Part shown: positions 32,778 to 45,200 of the stretch, piece by piece | How positions within the stretch are numbered: the first letter of the stretch is position 1 | How the letters are laid out: the number at the start of each line of letters is the position of its first letter | From: Thuidium tamariscinum | Taxonomy: Eukaryota > Streptophyta > Bryopsida > Hypnales > Thuidiaceae | Direction: 5' to 3' | Assembly (NCBI GenBank): GCA_947034885.2 | Contig: OX344752.2 | Location: forward strand, 18,662,001 to 18,726,000 | Length of the DNA: 64,000 nucleotides | Translations under genes and position numbers: made by a program | The notes under the pieces: generated by a model | Databases searched by the model: none | What the model saw: only the letters and a program-made list of their open reading frames with translations | Told to the model about the DNA's origin: nothing

Positions 32778-34131
32778 CGAGACTTCAATTTTGGCAGGTG
32801 ATGTATATATCCTTGTAAGTGCTCAGGTAGTTTTTTCCACTGGATCTTTTTTAGTTGAATTGTTCAGATAAATTTGAACCTCTAGTGGTTCAGACAAATG
32901 CTCTGAATCACTATAATCAGACGAATAATACACTGTCGATCATTGTAACTCGAGTACCAACAGTATGCTTAGTATGCGTCACAAAGAACACTTGAGTTAT
33001 TTCAGTTGGAGTGTGGAGGTGTCCTTTCAACAAGAGATATGTGCAGGAATGGACACACTTTTTATGACAATAGCATCACTGGATAATAAAATTTTCTGGG
33101 TTTGGTTGCTGCTATTTGGTGAATGATCATAGTGGTGTTCGTTAATTGCAGGGATGCAGATGCAGATGAAAATGACTTTCACGAAGTGTGAAGCCACCGA
33201 GTCCACTTTCATATGAGACATTCCGTAGACGGTTTTTTTGAGGTTTGCAAGATAGGGTTTTGGCACCTTTTGAATTCCCTTGGAATTTCGACATATGTAA
33301 GCTGCATCATTTACTATGCAATCAAAGGTCCCACATCATTTTCTTCCATCTAACCCTGTAGAATAATGAATGATGCGTTTCCTCTGACCTCCTTCAAATC
33401 AGTGGCTCTAAATGCATGCTCTTTAGCTGCAAGTTGACTGTTTGTCAGATGTCTTTCCACTTACGAGTAAGCGTCTCCTCATCAGTTCGCAACTCGTCTG
33501 TATTCACAGCCTTGGCTCCACAGATATCTGAGATGCATGAAGCTGTTGCTCTTCCAACGTCCTGTTGTTTCGGAAAGGTGTCCATTCCACTTTGTCAATG
33601 CGAGGGACGCGGTATCATCACGGTATGCTCTGGGAGCCAGAAACGTACACACCAAAATGATGTGAGTGCAGGGGCAGCAGGGTCATAAGTCCTTGACTGT
33701 CCCAATGCTGTACGTATGCATGAGGACGTTGGAAGTGCAGGCAGTATGATGATTCTCAGGTTCCTCATGAATGCTCTTCGTTCATCAAGTGCAATTACAG
33801 TGAGTACTTGCTCTTCACTAGGTGTTCATATGAAGATGATTGTCATCCAATGTGGATGAGGAGCTCAGGGAATTAATTACAGTACACCCAGGCGAGCCTC
33901 ATTTACTTAACATTAGATGCGCAGAATGTGAATGATTGTATGGAATTCTGTAACATTGGGAAAATGGAATGTTGTATTTAAAAGTGACATAAAGTCTCTT
34001 CTTGCAAGCTGGGCACCGGAATGCGCCACTCACTCTAAATTGCATCTTCACCCTAAACAGACATCTGGACACTGTGCATCAGCAAAAGAAACTGTTTTAG
34101 AATCAAACTGTGTTCCTTCATACCTTTTGCA
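32778..34131 (+). other. Downstream of cyclophilin 40: 3' UTR and intergenic
   Basis: Moderate GC, non-repetitive. The transcript's 3' end should lie in the first few hundred bases, but no single polyadenylation signal stands out. Short frames on both strands show no domain. Confidence 0.45.
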
Positions 34132-34271
34132 TAAGGGCAAAACACCCATTCCCGTCCATGTACCCAAAACCGTCCAAATGTAGCAGGGGTGCACATTTTT
34201 CAAAGAATGTGCACCCTTGCTACATTTGGACGGCTTTGGATACATGGACGGGAATGGGTGTTCCCACCTTA
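34132..34271. repeat. Near-perfect hairpin, arms of 57 bp or more
   Basis: The arms 34,141-34,197 and 34,206-34,262 pair with about three mismatches around an 8-base loop. Weaker pairing continues outward to about 34,132/34,271. The stem is GC-richer than the surroundings (for example CATTCCCGTCCATG). No target duplication and no second copy were seen in the window. It is either a young fold-back MITE or a hairpin RNA precursor. Confidence 0.75.
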
Positions 34272-36109
34272 AAGTATCCAAATGTTACATTGGTTGGTGC
34301 TTTGGAACCTCCTTTCAAGTGCCAACAACAAAGTATGAAAATTTGACCAATTTTATGATTGTAGTAGTAGCCATATAAGCAAGAAGTGTCAGTTTTGGGA
34401 TACATACCTTACATTCTTTGGACATTGCATGAATGAACTATAAATTCTTGAAGTCCTAACAAACAAACTATAAATTCTTTAAGTGTTAAAGTTAGGTGCA
34501 TATGAATATAATCTAAGGTTCTCATGAATAGTGGGAATATATTTTAGACAAGCATATGTATAATATGATTTTAAAAAAGTATTAGAATTTGACCTTAAGT
34601 CTAGCCAATTTTTGTATATTTAAGTTTATTGTTGATGTATTGATGTCATTATATTTGAAGTCATAATAGTCCTAAGTTCTTATCAATAGAGGGAATATAT
34701 TTTAAGTAAAAATAAGTAGAAGTTGATCTTAGAAAATGGTTACAATTGAGGTAGGAGCACACATTAAATTGAGTGTATTCATGGTTTGACACTAGAGTTT
34801 GCTTAAAAGTTTCCCCAATAGTACCTTCAAACCATCTCCATGCTTAATTGTGGTTGGTGGCCTTTGATTTTCTTAGATTTTAGTAAGAGAATCAAGGCAC
34901 ATTTCCTAGGAGTACTATTTAGGTGCCTTAGAGAGTTTTACTTTGAAAATTTATAGAAATTAGATACCTTATTCAAACTTTCTACCTTTTCTATTTGAAA
35001 ATTCATGATTTTCAATTGCTAATATTGATAAAATATTTCTTGTAGACAAGGGTGCCTTTAAGTATGTTGAAATTACTTAGCTTCTAAGCACTCAAGTGAC
35101 CATTTTCAAACAAAAAAACTTTTTGGACAAAAAAACTTTTTGGACAAAAAAACTTTTTTCAAATTTTTTTTTTTCAGTTTTGAAAAAATTGGGTTGTCTT
35201 TCAACATTTATATTCAGAACTAACATTAGTATGGTCAAACAAAAATTATAAGAGAAATGGCACAAAGTGTTTAGAATTGCTTAGTGTTGGAAAACTTACT
35301 ATTTGGGGAAAGTGTTGATGCTTTCAGTACTAAATCTTTTGCATTTTTTCACAAATCAATAGAAACCACAATTTTGACCAATCATGAAAAAATTTGTACT
35401 AAATATGGAAATTGTATTTTTGGTGAATTTTTGAAGTTATAAATTCAAAATTCATTTGAAGAGAATCTAAGAATCATTTTACAATTTTGACCATATGGAT
35501 GCTTTCTACATTTTGTGCTTCACATTATCTTTTTTGCTGCTAACTTCAAAAAAATTATAAAACTTATATATTATAACACATTTAGGCTTCGTCCTAATCC
35601 CTTGGACTTTTAGGATTTAAATTAGTAGTTATGGTAGCTCCTACCTTACAACTTAAGGTCAATCTAATTTTTCTATGTATAAAATTATAATTAATGATGT
35701 ATCCATGTCATTGAATTAAGTTTAAGTCATACTAGTTGGATTTTCTTTGAGTTTATTTGTCCATTTATTGTTACCAAAAAATGATAATTTAATTTGTAGA
35801 TTATTTTTAATTTTTCTATTTGTACTTAAGGTTTGATTTTGGCATTTAAATATAAATGTTATTTAAATGTTTTACTTTTGAGCAATAATAAGTGTTTTCA
35901 TCTAAAGTTGTCCAAAATAACATTTCAAAAGTCTCTAAGTGTTTTTGTTGGATCTTGTTGGACCTTATTGGAAGTCCCAAAAATTAATGTACATAAAATG
36001 TAAATTTGCAAAGTGTTGAAAATAAATGTATAGAAAATAAATTCTAAGTGTCCTTCAAAAGAAGTTGTATAGTTTAGGGTAATCACCTATAGGGTTGTTC
36101 TTAGAATCT
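34272..36109. other. AT-rich intergenic
   Basis: No gene. A 17-bp unit (AAAAAAACTTTTTGGAC) is repeated about 2.7 times in tandem at 35,111-35,159. Confidence 0.4.
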
Positions 36110-36960
36110 AGTTGCAATTAGCCTTTGAAAGACTAACGATCCTTTTTTTTTTTAAATTTGGAGAAATTTGATAGGCTTTGTTGACTTCATAATTTAGAAT
36201 TAGTCAATGAAAATTTTGGGAATGGATGCTATTCATCCTAATCTATGTGTGAAGCTTTGTTTCATGTCATTCCAATAAATATTGCAAAAGTTTAAAAGTT
36301 AAATTTTTTTTTTAACATCAAGTTGTGCATCTAGAAATGTGTTGTAAGAAAATATTAATTAATTTTAATATATTGCATAGATTTATACCTTTTCAAGAAC
36401 ATTTAAACCATTCAATTTCATATAATGAAGTGAAGTTATAAGAAGTTTTATTTCACAAGCAATGAAGGTAGAAAAATATATAATGCTATCTTTTGAATTC
36501 AATTTTGAATATTTTTGAATAAAAATAAAACAAAAAGGATACCAACTATTTACTAGAACATTCTCACAATTGTGATCAACAACTCTCAATTCTTTATAAA
36601 AGTTACTAGCATTTTAGGCTTCTTTTCAATTAATAAAACCTTTCACTTTAGAATTTTCTTAAAGATGACAAAGAAAGTTTTTTTGGTTAAATTACTTTAT
36701 ATATATTTCAAACATATTGACTAAGATACAAAAATTAAGGATCATACATTTTTTATCTTTTATTTCTTAAAAACAAAATTTTAGCATTTGGAAGGTTTAG
36801 AAAATGAGTACATATTTTGGAGTTTAAACACATTGAACTTACAATCCATGGTGATGTTCACTGTACAGTACAATTTTGGGCGGATCCTATTGTTGGATTT
36901 GAGAAAAAATAAATATAGATGAAGATTTTAGCCTTATTTTGAAGCAAAGGTGCTATTTTA
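36110..36960 (+). repeat. Long AT-rich repeat, copy 2 of 2
   Basis: Collinear over about 0.85 kb with 5,100-5,970; landmarks are listed there. Non-coding and well diverged, so the duplication is old. Confidence 0.6.
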
Positions 36961-37139
36961 TAAGTCAAAGAGCCGAAGAGCCCCAATTTCTAGTGTAATT
37001 TTTAGTGATTTTGAGGATGTTGACCTACTATTGTGGTGTAGGAATTTAGAGTTTTTATAGCTAATGAATTTAAGCAAATAAGGTTGGGGCACTTCAAATG
37101 TTTTCTAAAAACCTTGTCCATATACCTTGTCTAATTTTT

Positions 37140-38000
37140 TTTTCTTAGTTGTGACTCCAATACCTCTAAAGGATCATGGCTTCTTCTACGCATTGAGAAG
37201 CCCCTTTGAAGTTTTGGGATTCAAGACTTTAAAAAAATTCAATTTTTTTCACCTTGTTTTCTGATGACTCTATCACCTCCAAAAACCTCTTTTTGTACCC
37301 ATTAACCATCTTGTCAAGATTGGGATTTTAGACTTTCAAAATTGTTTTTTTAGGAAAAGAAACTTCAATTTTTTTTCTCTATTTTCATTTTTTTGGAAAC
37401 TTTGTCACCTTCCAAAATACCTATTGATATTGAGAAGCCCTTGGAGTTAAAGGAGGATGGAACACTCAAAACTTCTTTTTTCAATTTTTCAATTTTTATT
37501 TTCCTTTCTTTGTGGCTTTGTCACCCCCATAAATCCTTCTTGGTATAGAAAAGCCCTTTAGAGGGTTTAGAGTTTGGAACTCTCTAATTAAAATAATAAT
37601 AATAAATTTTAATTTAGTAAACTTAAATTTTTTTATGACTTCGTTACCTTCATAAATCTCTCTCGGTATCAAGAAGTCACTTAGGGATGACAAAGTCTAG
37701 TTTTTTTGGTAGCTTTGTCACCTCCCAATTGACCTCTCAGTACCTAGAGCCCTCTTACTAGAATTTGGAATTTGGGATCTCAATTTTTTTTCCATAATTT
37801 TTTGTAAATTTTTATTTTTTAATTTTTTTCAAAACTCATTTTTAGAGGGAATTGATAGTTCTTTTGAAGGGACTAGGGTTTAACACTTCAAAAAAAATTT
37901 CAATTTCAATTTCAATTTTTTTTCGTGTATATGTGTGTCACAATTTTATCACTTCTAAAAAATCCTTTGGACATTGAGAGGTTCCTTCCAAGGTCTAGAG
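37140..38000 (+). repeat. Degenerate minisatellite, unit about 115-135 bp
   Basis: The anchor 'GACTTTGTCACCTCC' or a variant recurs at about 37,148, 37,263, 37,398, 37,513, 37,637, 37,711 and 37,939. Each is usually followed by 'aaaacctct..gtatygagaagcccyttnga', then 'tttgggat' and a T-rich tract. Spacing is 115-135 bp, apart from one short unit of about 75 and one gap of about 228 that equals two units. No open reading frame spans the units. Confidence 0.7.
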
Positions 38001-40183
38001 ATTGGATCATTAAAAAATTTGTACATAGCTTAGGGTGGTGCCTCTTGCATGAGTCCTTTCACTTGTCCAAAAGTGTTTGTTTTTTTAATTCCCTTCCAGA
38101 GCTTGTGTTTGGGCAATGTTTTTGCAAGGAAAAAAAATGGCTGGAAGTCAATTGAAATTGTCATCCACCAATATGCTAGCCACAAGTTTCCATGATCATA
38201 GGTGCATGGTGATAGTGTTGAAATTCCATTATAAATATAATTTTTTTAATGACTCTACTTTTCTTTCTTTTGGCCTAAAAAACTCAAAGTTTTTTTTCCA
38301 TGTGATTTGGGCTTACAAAATATACATTCACAACTCTAAGGCTTGTGTTTTTAGGCTCATACACTAGCATTGTTGATTTTGAAGAAATTTTAGGCCACTA
38401 AAGATGAAATAACTTTAGTAGTTATATAGGATTGAGGAAGCATCAAATTTTGTATATCCTTGCCTTTTTCATACTAGGTTCACCATTAAATTTTGTTTAT
38501 GATCCTCTACTATAGCTAGAACTTCTAATCTAAGAATCAAAGAAGTATCAAATTAAAGAATCTCTAATATAAGAATCAAGAAAGTATCAATTTTTTTAGG
38601 TGTAAAAAGATACTGTAAGGTATAGCCACCCATTGACAACTATTGCCCCATTAGCAATCAATAGGGTGTCCAAAATGCATGAGAGAGTTGAACTCATTTT
38701 TGTGATTCTATATACATGAAAAATGGTAGTGGTAGCACTTTGGATACCAAAGTGCAATGTCGTATGTTTTATTATGTGCCATATTTAACAACAATTAGCC
38801 TCTAAGTGAGCAATTTTGGAAGACTATAGATATTGGATAATGGACCAACTTTTGGCTTTCAAAATTCTTAGTAATTTTAGTTCAAGCAATAAAATTACAA
38901 TTTTTTTACAATCCATGCCATTTTTATCTTAGCACATACAAAAGTATTTGCTTTGCCTAGCACTAATCTAGATCATGTTAAAAATTGCTCAAGTGATTAG
39001 TTATTGGTGCCTTTACCTTTAAAGTAATATAAAGTGGAACCACAATTTTATTTTTATTTTTATGACAAATAGTGAATTTGTTACAAATTTTTTAAGTGAG
39101 GATCCCTAACCCTATAGGTGTTACTTAGCCCCTTCAAAATGAAAAAAAAAATGTAAATATATAGTGGTCTTCTTATTCATCAAAAATGGCCCTAATATTT
39201 TTCTAAAACAATTGCTATGTTAACGTCATAATTGATAGTTTTTGGTCACACTATTTGATAATTTTTTACTCAAAAAATACATTATCCTTTAGAAATCTTA
39301 TTAAAGCACCTTCAAGGCATCTTTGTTGTATTAACTATAAGAATATGCTAGATTTAGTGTTATTTTTCTTGTATTGTTTATAAGACAATTGTTTGGATTT
39401 CAAGCAAGAATTTGTTCTAGACAAAAGGATACCCTATTTTTTTATGCCAAAATAAATTATAATGTCCAAAAAATATTGGCTTCCAATGTAGAGGTATCTA
39501 TAAGAGATAACTTTAGCATTTCAGCTTGGAGGATATGGGAAATTTTTCGAGAAATTGAACTCAATGTGTGGAATTAAGGATGAAGAATGCATAAAAAAAG
39601 ATTTTTTTGATACAATATTGAATATTTAATTTGATATAAATGTGGACTTTTCACTATGAACTAATGAGTGGATGAGACTAGGTACAAATAAAGAATATTT
39701 TTCAATGAATAGTGCATCCAAATATTAATCAATAGGTCACTCTTTAAAGCCATTATATGGGGTTCTCCAGATTAGGTACTTGTATCTTATATGTACTTGA
39801 TATTAATGGTAGGTTTACAACAAATTCAAGCCCAAAGCCACTCCTAATGAGTGGTACTTTATTTTGTTGGATGACAATATTGGAGACACATCAAAAACAA
39901 AAGTAAGGTTCTTAGGAATGGTCTTTGTGTAAACAAGAAAATGACTAAATAACAAGAATTTTGAAGTTGTGATAGTGAGCTATAGAGGCCATTCTAGCTA
40001 GTATTGTTAATAGACTTGATCCTTGACCCTTTTGATGAAGGATAAATCCTCTTGTGACTCTTGCAAGGAAATTAAATTATAAACTCGATAAAACCATTGG
40101 TTGCTTGGTTGTTACTTTTTGGCATGTTTGTATTATTGCTTTGAAAGGATTCATGTGACTTGGTTGGTTTTGAAAAAAAATGG
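38001..40183. other. AT-rich intergenic, nothing recognised
   Basis: No supported gene, and no repeat end could be recognised. Frames of 60-80 codons here are low-complexity. Confidence 0.35.
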
Positions 40184-40808
40184 CTATTATATGTCTAAGG
40201 AAGTCACTTAGTGTATTTATACAAACCATGTGCATCATAGTGATTTTTTGATCCTCTATTTACTTTTTTATAAGCTACTATTTCAGCCTATAATTTCAAG
40301 CTTAGATTAATAATGTTAATAATTAATATTGAGCACAGTTTTCTATTGCCCAAACCTCCCAACTCAAATAATTTCTAAAATGACTTTTAAAATAGGTTGA
40401 AAAATGAATTGAAAATGACATGTTTTTCAATTCAAATATTTTTAAGAAAATACATTTAGGTGACCATTCCATCAATATTCAGAAAAATGAATTTTCAATA
40501 AAGAATTATTTTAAAGAATTTTTTGTTCATTTTTAGATAGCATTTTGTGAAGTAAATAGGGAGTCAAAATTTATTATCAGCTTTCCTATGTATCTTTTTT
40601 CTTCAAAAATTTGTAATGAATTACTATTAATAGATAAAATATCAATGTTTCAAAACAAAAACCTTCAAAGTAGAAAAGTCCCTATTGATGTTTTTTTTTC
40701 ATTTTTTTCATTTTCATTTTGTAAACTAAATAGGGGGTCAAAATTTAGGATGCACTTGGTTTGTATAGATACACTAAGTGACTTTTTCCATAATTGTATG
40801 TAACAGTT
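40184..40808. mobile_element. Non-coding element with inverted repeats of about 85 bp
   Basis: Left 40,184-40,270 and right 40,725-40,808 are inverted repeats sharing CACTTAGTGTATYTATACAA, ACCAWGTGCATC and a 'ccctattta' inner end. About 0.45 kb of AT-rich sequence lies between, including a second, direct copy of the inner end near 40,548. Long inverted repeats suggest a DNA transposon derivative. No transposase is encoded and the target duplication is unclear. Confidence 0.65.
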
Positions 40809-41679
40809 ATAAGTAGCTCCAAACCCTAAGTATTTTGTCATTTATTAGCAACTTTGCAAGTTTCAAATATGGGGCTCCTACTTTTTGGAGGTACAAAAGG
40901 GACCCCTCTAGCATTGGCTAACAATGTAATGATGTAGACTAATTTTTTACTTGAATTATTTTTCTATTCAACTTTGTCCTTCCTTTTCTTTTCCTTTTTC
41001 AAAATATCGATGTTGAAATAATAATATTTTATTCCAAAAAATTATTTAAGGCTTTATTTTTATTTTTGTCTTGGTTACATGTCTTACTTGTTGGAGGTGG
41101 TCAAGAATCTCTTACTTCAAAACCATGGCACTATTATTTTTAAGGTCTAGAATATATATTATATGCCATATAGATTTATTATTACCAAATTTTCCTTGAA
41201 CCACAGGCCTTTTGTAAGCCGAAGTTGAACCACATCTTCTTCATCTACCAATCGCATGGTAAAGAGCTCAAATGGTCACAAGGCTTGACTTTATGCTTGA
41301 AATCTTAGATTTTAAGCTCTTGAATAATGAAATTTTGAGAATTTAGTTGGACTTAAGACTTAGGGCTTATTAGAGCTAATTTTTTTTTCCACAATAGTGC
41401 TACATTGTACTAGGGAAAAACAATTTGGCTAGGAAATGACAACAATCCTTAAAGGTTTTTGCTAGAAAACTTCAAATCAAGAAAAAAAGAATTGGATGAA
41501 ATTGCAAGATTGTAGATGAAAACATAATTATGGATATGTGATAATGTGATAGTTTCTATCCAATATATGAATGAATGTTAAAATTTGGAACGCCACTTAC
41601 AACATTTTATATTATTGCTTTGTCACTTCATAAAAAAATGAAAAATAAATAGCCCTAATAAGAATAAAGCCCATTAAAC
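40809..41679. other. AT-rich intergenic, nothing recognised
   Basis: No supported gene or repeat boundary. Confidence 0.35.
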
Positions 41680-41925
41680 CTGTCCTACAAAGTCAGACCA
41701 ACAGGTTGGATTTATCCCAGGGGTAAACCCTGAATTTTTAAAATTTTTTGCACAAATATGTTTGCGCAAATTTTGAATTCATATTTGCAATCAAAGACTC
41801 TTTCATTCCGAAGAATCTAGAACATACCCCAAAACATGGCACAAAATAGGGGACTTTATTACTTTTACCCCAGATAACACGAGTTTTACCATGCTGGTTC
41901 CACTTCGTGGAATGGATTTCTCGTC
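41680..41925. mobile_element. Family B MITE
   Basis: The left end is CTACAAAGTCAGACCAACAG; the right end is the complement of CCACGAAGTGGAACCAGC. The core holds 'gcaaattttgaattcatat' and 'catggcacaaaataggggac'. It lies about 270 bp upstream of the DUS3 start, so it may contribute to the promoter. Confidence 0.65.
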
Positions 41926-42076
41926 CTGCGATGAGAGCCCACCCTAAGAGGTCAAAAGTTGAATTGATGTAACTAATTTATTACATATAATAAATCCTTG
42001 CCCTAATTTCAAAGTTTCAACCCCTGCGAAATCGAACAGCGTGCACATCTAAGCTTCCAGTACAGTCGAAATTCAT

Positions 42077-42238
42077 ATGGGCAAAGCATTCAGGCACAGG
42101 CTCGCATTTTGGTCGTTCCAAACAGATTGTTGTTGTTTGTTGTTGTTTTGGGTTTGCGAGCTTCAGGGTTTAAACGCGTCGTCGTCGCAGCGATGGAGGT
42201 CGTTGGAAACGACCTGTCTGCTGGTGCGGACGATTTAG
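42077..42238 (+). other. Possible overlapping upstream ORF of DUS3
   Basis: A 53-codon frame starts at an ATG 116 bases upstream of the DUS3 start codon, in another frame, and overlaps the DUS3 coding start. If transcription begins upstream of 42,077 it would be the first AUG met and could reduce translation of DUS3. No peptide conservation can be judged from one sequence. Confidence 0.3.
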
Positions 42239-45200
42239 TGTTGGAAAGCGCGCCTCAAATGGCCGAACAAGTGGCCAAGGAAGTCGCTGCACAGGAATCG
42301 ACTCTGGCGGGGGCTGGCGACAGCGGGGTCGTGGAATTGGAAGACGCAGGGGCGAGTGTTGGCTCTGGTACGCTTTTCTGGATACGACATTCGGAATGTC
42401 TTTCTTTCTTTTCTTTTGATTTTCTGTTTGTCTTCAATTGTGGATTTGGAAATGCATTTTCTTCAAATTTAGGGTTAAGCTCGACTTGGGGGTTTGCAAT
42501 TGAGAATCATCATTCTAGGATTCAATTTGCTTTAGAGACTTCTTGTGAATGTAAGGTTAAGGATAATTGAACCGGTAGCGACCTTACCCCGTCCCTTCTG
42601 TTGACCCCTGTTGCATTTGGTTGGCCTCAATTGGCTAAATGTCGATGGCCTCTGACCTTTCAATGGAAATTCGGTTGTCCACTATCTGGTAGTGGACAAT
42701 AGTGGTATATAACCTTAGACTTCAAAATTGCATAAGAAAGTCATAGGTGGTCTGCTAATGAAAGTACAGTCCTACATATGCTAAAATGCTTCAGGTGACG
42801 GAATGAGTATCCTCTTCCTTACTGTCAAAATGGTGATTTAGTTTATGAATTGAAGAGTGATGATTAATTTTGGTCGACTGGTTGGTCCGTGACAGTTTCA
42901 AGTGTAGAAAATTACCCTTCAGCTGAGGAGCTCATTGCCAAAGCGCGGGCGCCTGTCAAACGTGAATATGTGATTTTCAACACTGGGCCGCGTGTCATGG
43001 CTAAGTCAATAGTCATTACCACCGCACCGCAGGAAGGAGCCTCTGCCACTGCTGCTGAGACTGGTAGCATTGTGGCTGCAAGGCCAACAGTCGACAGGAA
43101 GTCTAAACGCCAATTAAAGCGTGAACGGCAGGAGGTGTGCAGCATCTCCTTCTAATGTGGAACGCTTTGCTGTCTATTGTGGGAATTATTAGCCTGTGCA
43201 TTAGGGTTTATGGGTTTAAATATTGGGCGTGTTGAGAATTACTCACCCCAAAAGATCTTCCTACTAAATTCACAGAGTTGTTGATTTCAATATCAAGATA
43301 ATGTTAGATTAATTTCGAGTTGAGGTGAACTTAATGGTAACTTAAATACTTTTCAATGTCATATCAAGATACTGCCAGATCACGTTGTCTTTGAGTTGAC
43401 ACCATTTGTGTTTTACGAAGCATGAGGACTGCATAAGTCTAATGCGTATTAACTTAGCATCAAGTACTTTTTCAATTTAATAGGAGGGGGAATCTTTTTG
43501 AATTATTGGTTTGCGTGTATACATGCACCTCTGAATGTGAGTGATGGGGACATTAATTTTAGGCTAGGTCGAATAAATCGGCGGAGAATATTTGTGGCGC
43601 TGTGGCGAAAGCGGGTGACGCGAAAGCTTGCAAATTCGGTGCGTCTTGTCGCTTCAATCACGATCTGACTGCGTTCATGGAACAAGTAAGTGATTAGAAC
43701 CTTGTTCCCAACTGCCGTTGACATTTCTGCATTGCTGTTCCTAGAAAGCTCTGTCTAGACACCATCTTCAAGTATTTCTCCATTTGCAGTCCAATTTCGA
43801 GCTCCCAGTGAGTGCCTTGTATGAACCGTGGATGTGTGTCAGTCAAACCTCCTGTTCTCTCCCCGATTTTATGTCTGTAGCTAGAGGATATTATTTGCGT
43901 CACTTCAACCATTGAAACACATGCAGGCGTATGATTCTTGTGAGATTTATAGAGCTGTGGAAAGATCACTTTGGGTCAGATCAAATCTAGGCCATATCAA
44001 CTTTCATCACTATGGATGGTTTGCTAATGCAATTTCAAAGTGGGAGGGTGTAGACCACTAAAAGTGACACTTGGACAACCCCATTCCCATTTAAAGAGAA
44101 ATGGCCATAGACATTTGACCAACTCAAGTTTTACTCAACTTGCAAGTAGATCCAACCTAGTGTACGATTTGACGAGCTGCTGTTAGTAACAGGGGTCAGT
44201 TTAGGAGACGGGATTCGGTTTCTAACACTATCCCCTGTTTTAATTTGAAATCAGTTCTTAGTTTTTTTCCAACTGCTCCTGCAGTGGGATTTGAAGCACA
44301 CTATGTCTTGGGAAAGCTGAAGGCTAGAATATCGGTAGACTCAAGGAGGATGGACTTTCTTCTGAATTGCGCATGTACGTGTGCCATTGACGCAACTCGT
44401 TCTTTGGTTGCAGAAACCTAAAGATCTGGAAGGTGCATGCCCTTTCTCGGGTGTTACTGCTGTATGCCCTTATGGATTTGCGTGCCGTTATTCTGGTTCT
44501 CATCCTGAGGTAAAGGAGGTTGAAGTAGCAGAAGTTTTGAAGGACGGGAATTACGAAGGGAAAAACCCTCTCTCCAGTATTCGGGAGCTTAACAGCTTGA
44601 ACAAAAGTTTTCAGAAGCTATTATGGAAAAATGCGGTGACTTTTCCAAAGGCTGACGCCCAATTGCAAGCACTAGGACTTCTGGTGCGCTTTCACAGACT
44701 CATGTATTCCGTATGAACCTCTTTACTGCTGTTGTAATTGCAACTATGGTTCCATGGATTGAAAATCTTGCTCGATTTAAAATTTGCTGTCGCTGATTCT
44801 GAAGCATTTCTATTGGAGATTTTATCTTGTCTAAAGAAGTTTCAGAGGTGATAGCTCTCACGCTTTTCCTACTATTTTCTGGTCATCATATTTCAATCTT
44901 CCAAGTCAAAGTTTCATAGCGATTACTCTCCATTCCGTCTTCGGTTGACAGGCCTTCAGAACATGCATCTTCATTTTAGAGTTTTCTGCTATGTATTTTG
45001 TAGAGTATTCCACTGGTATACCATACTCATCGAGAATATGCTGTTCAAACACACTAGTAAGTTGACCTGTGGAGCAACTGCTTGGTGAGGTCGTCCTTCT
45101 AAGTCTCGTGAATTGAGGGTATGGATTTGCTGGATTTTTCACAGGGGAAAGCTCGGAAATTGGTGGTAAAGCCTTCTGCTGTAGAAAATGGAGATGATAG

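Noticed and set aside
42109-42192. N-terminal extension of DUS3 starting at 42,109
   Set aside because: It would begin at TTG, not ATG. The first in-frame ATG is 42,193 and gives a normal family N-terminus.
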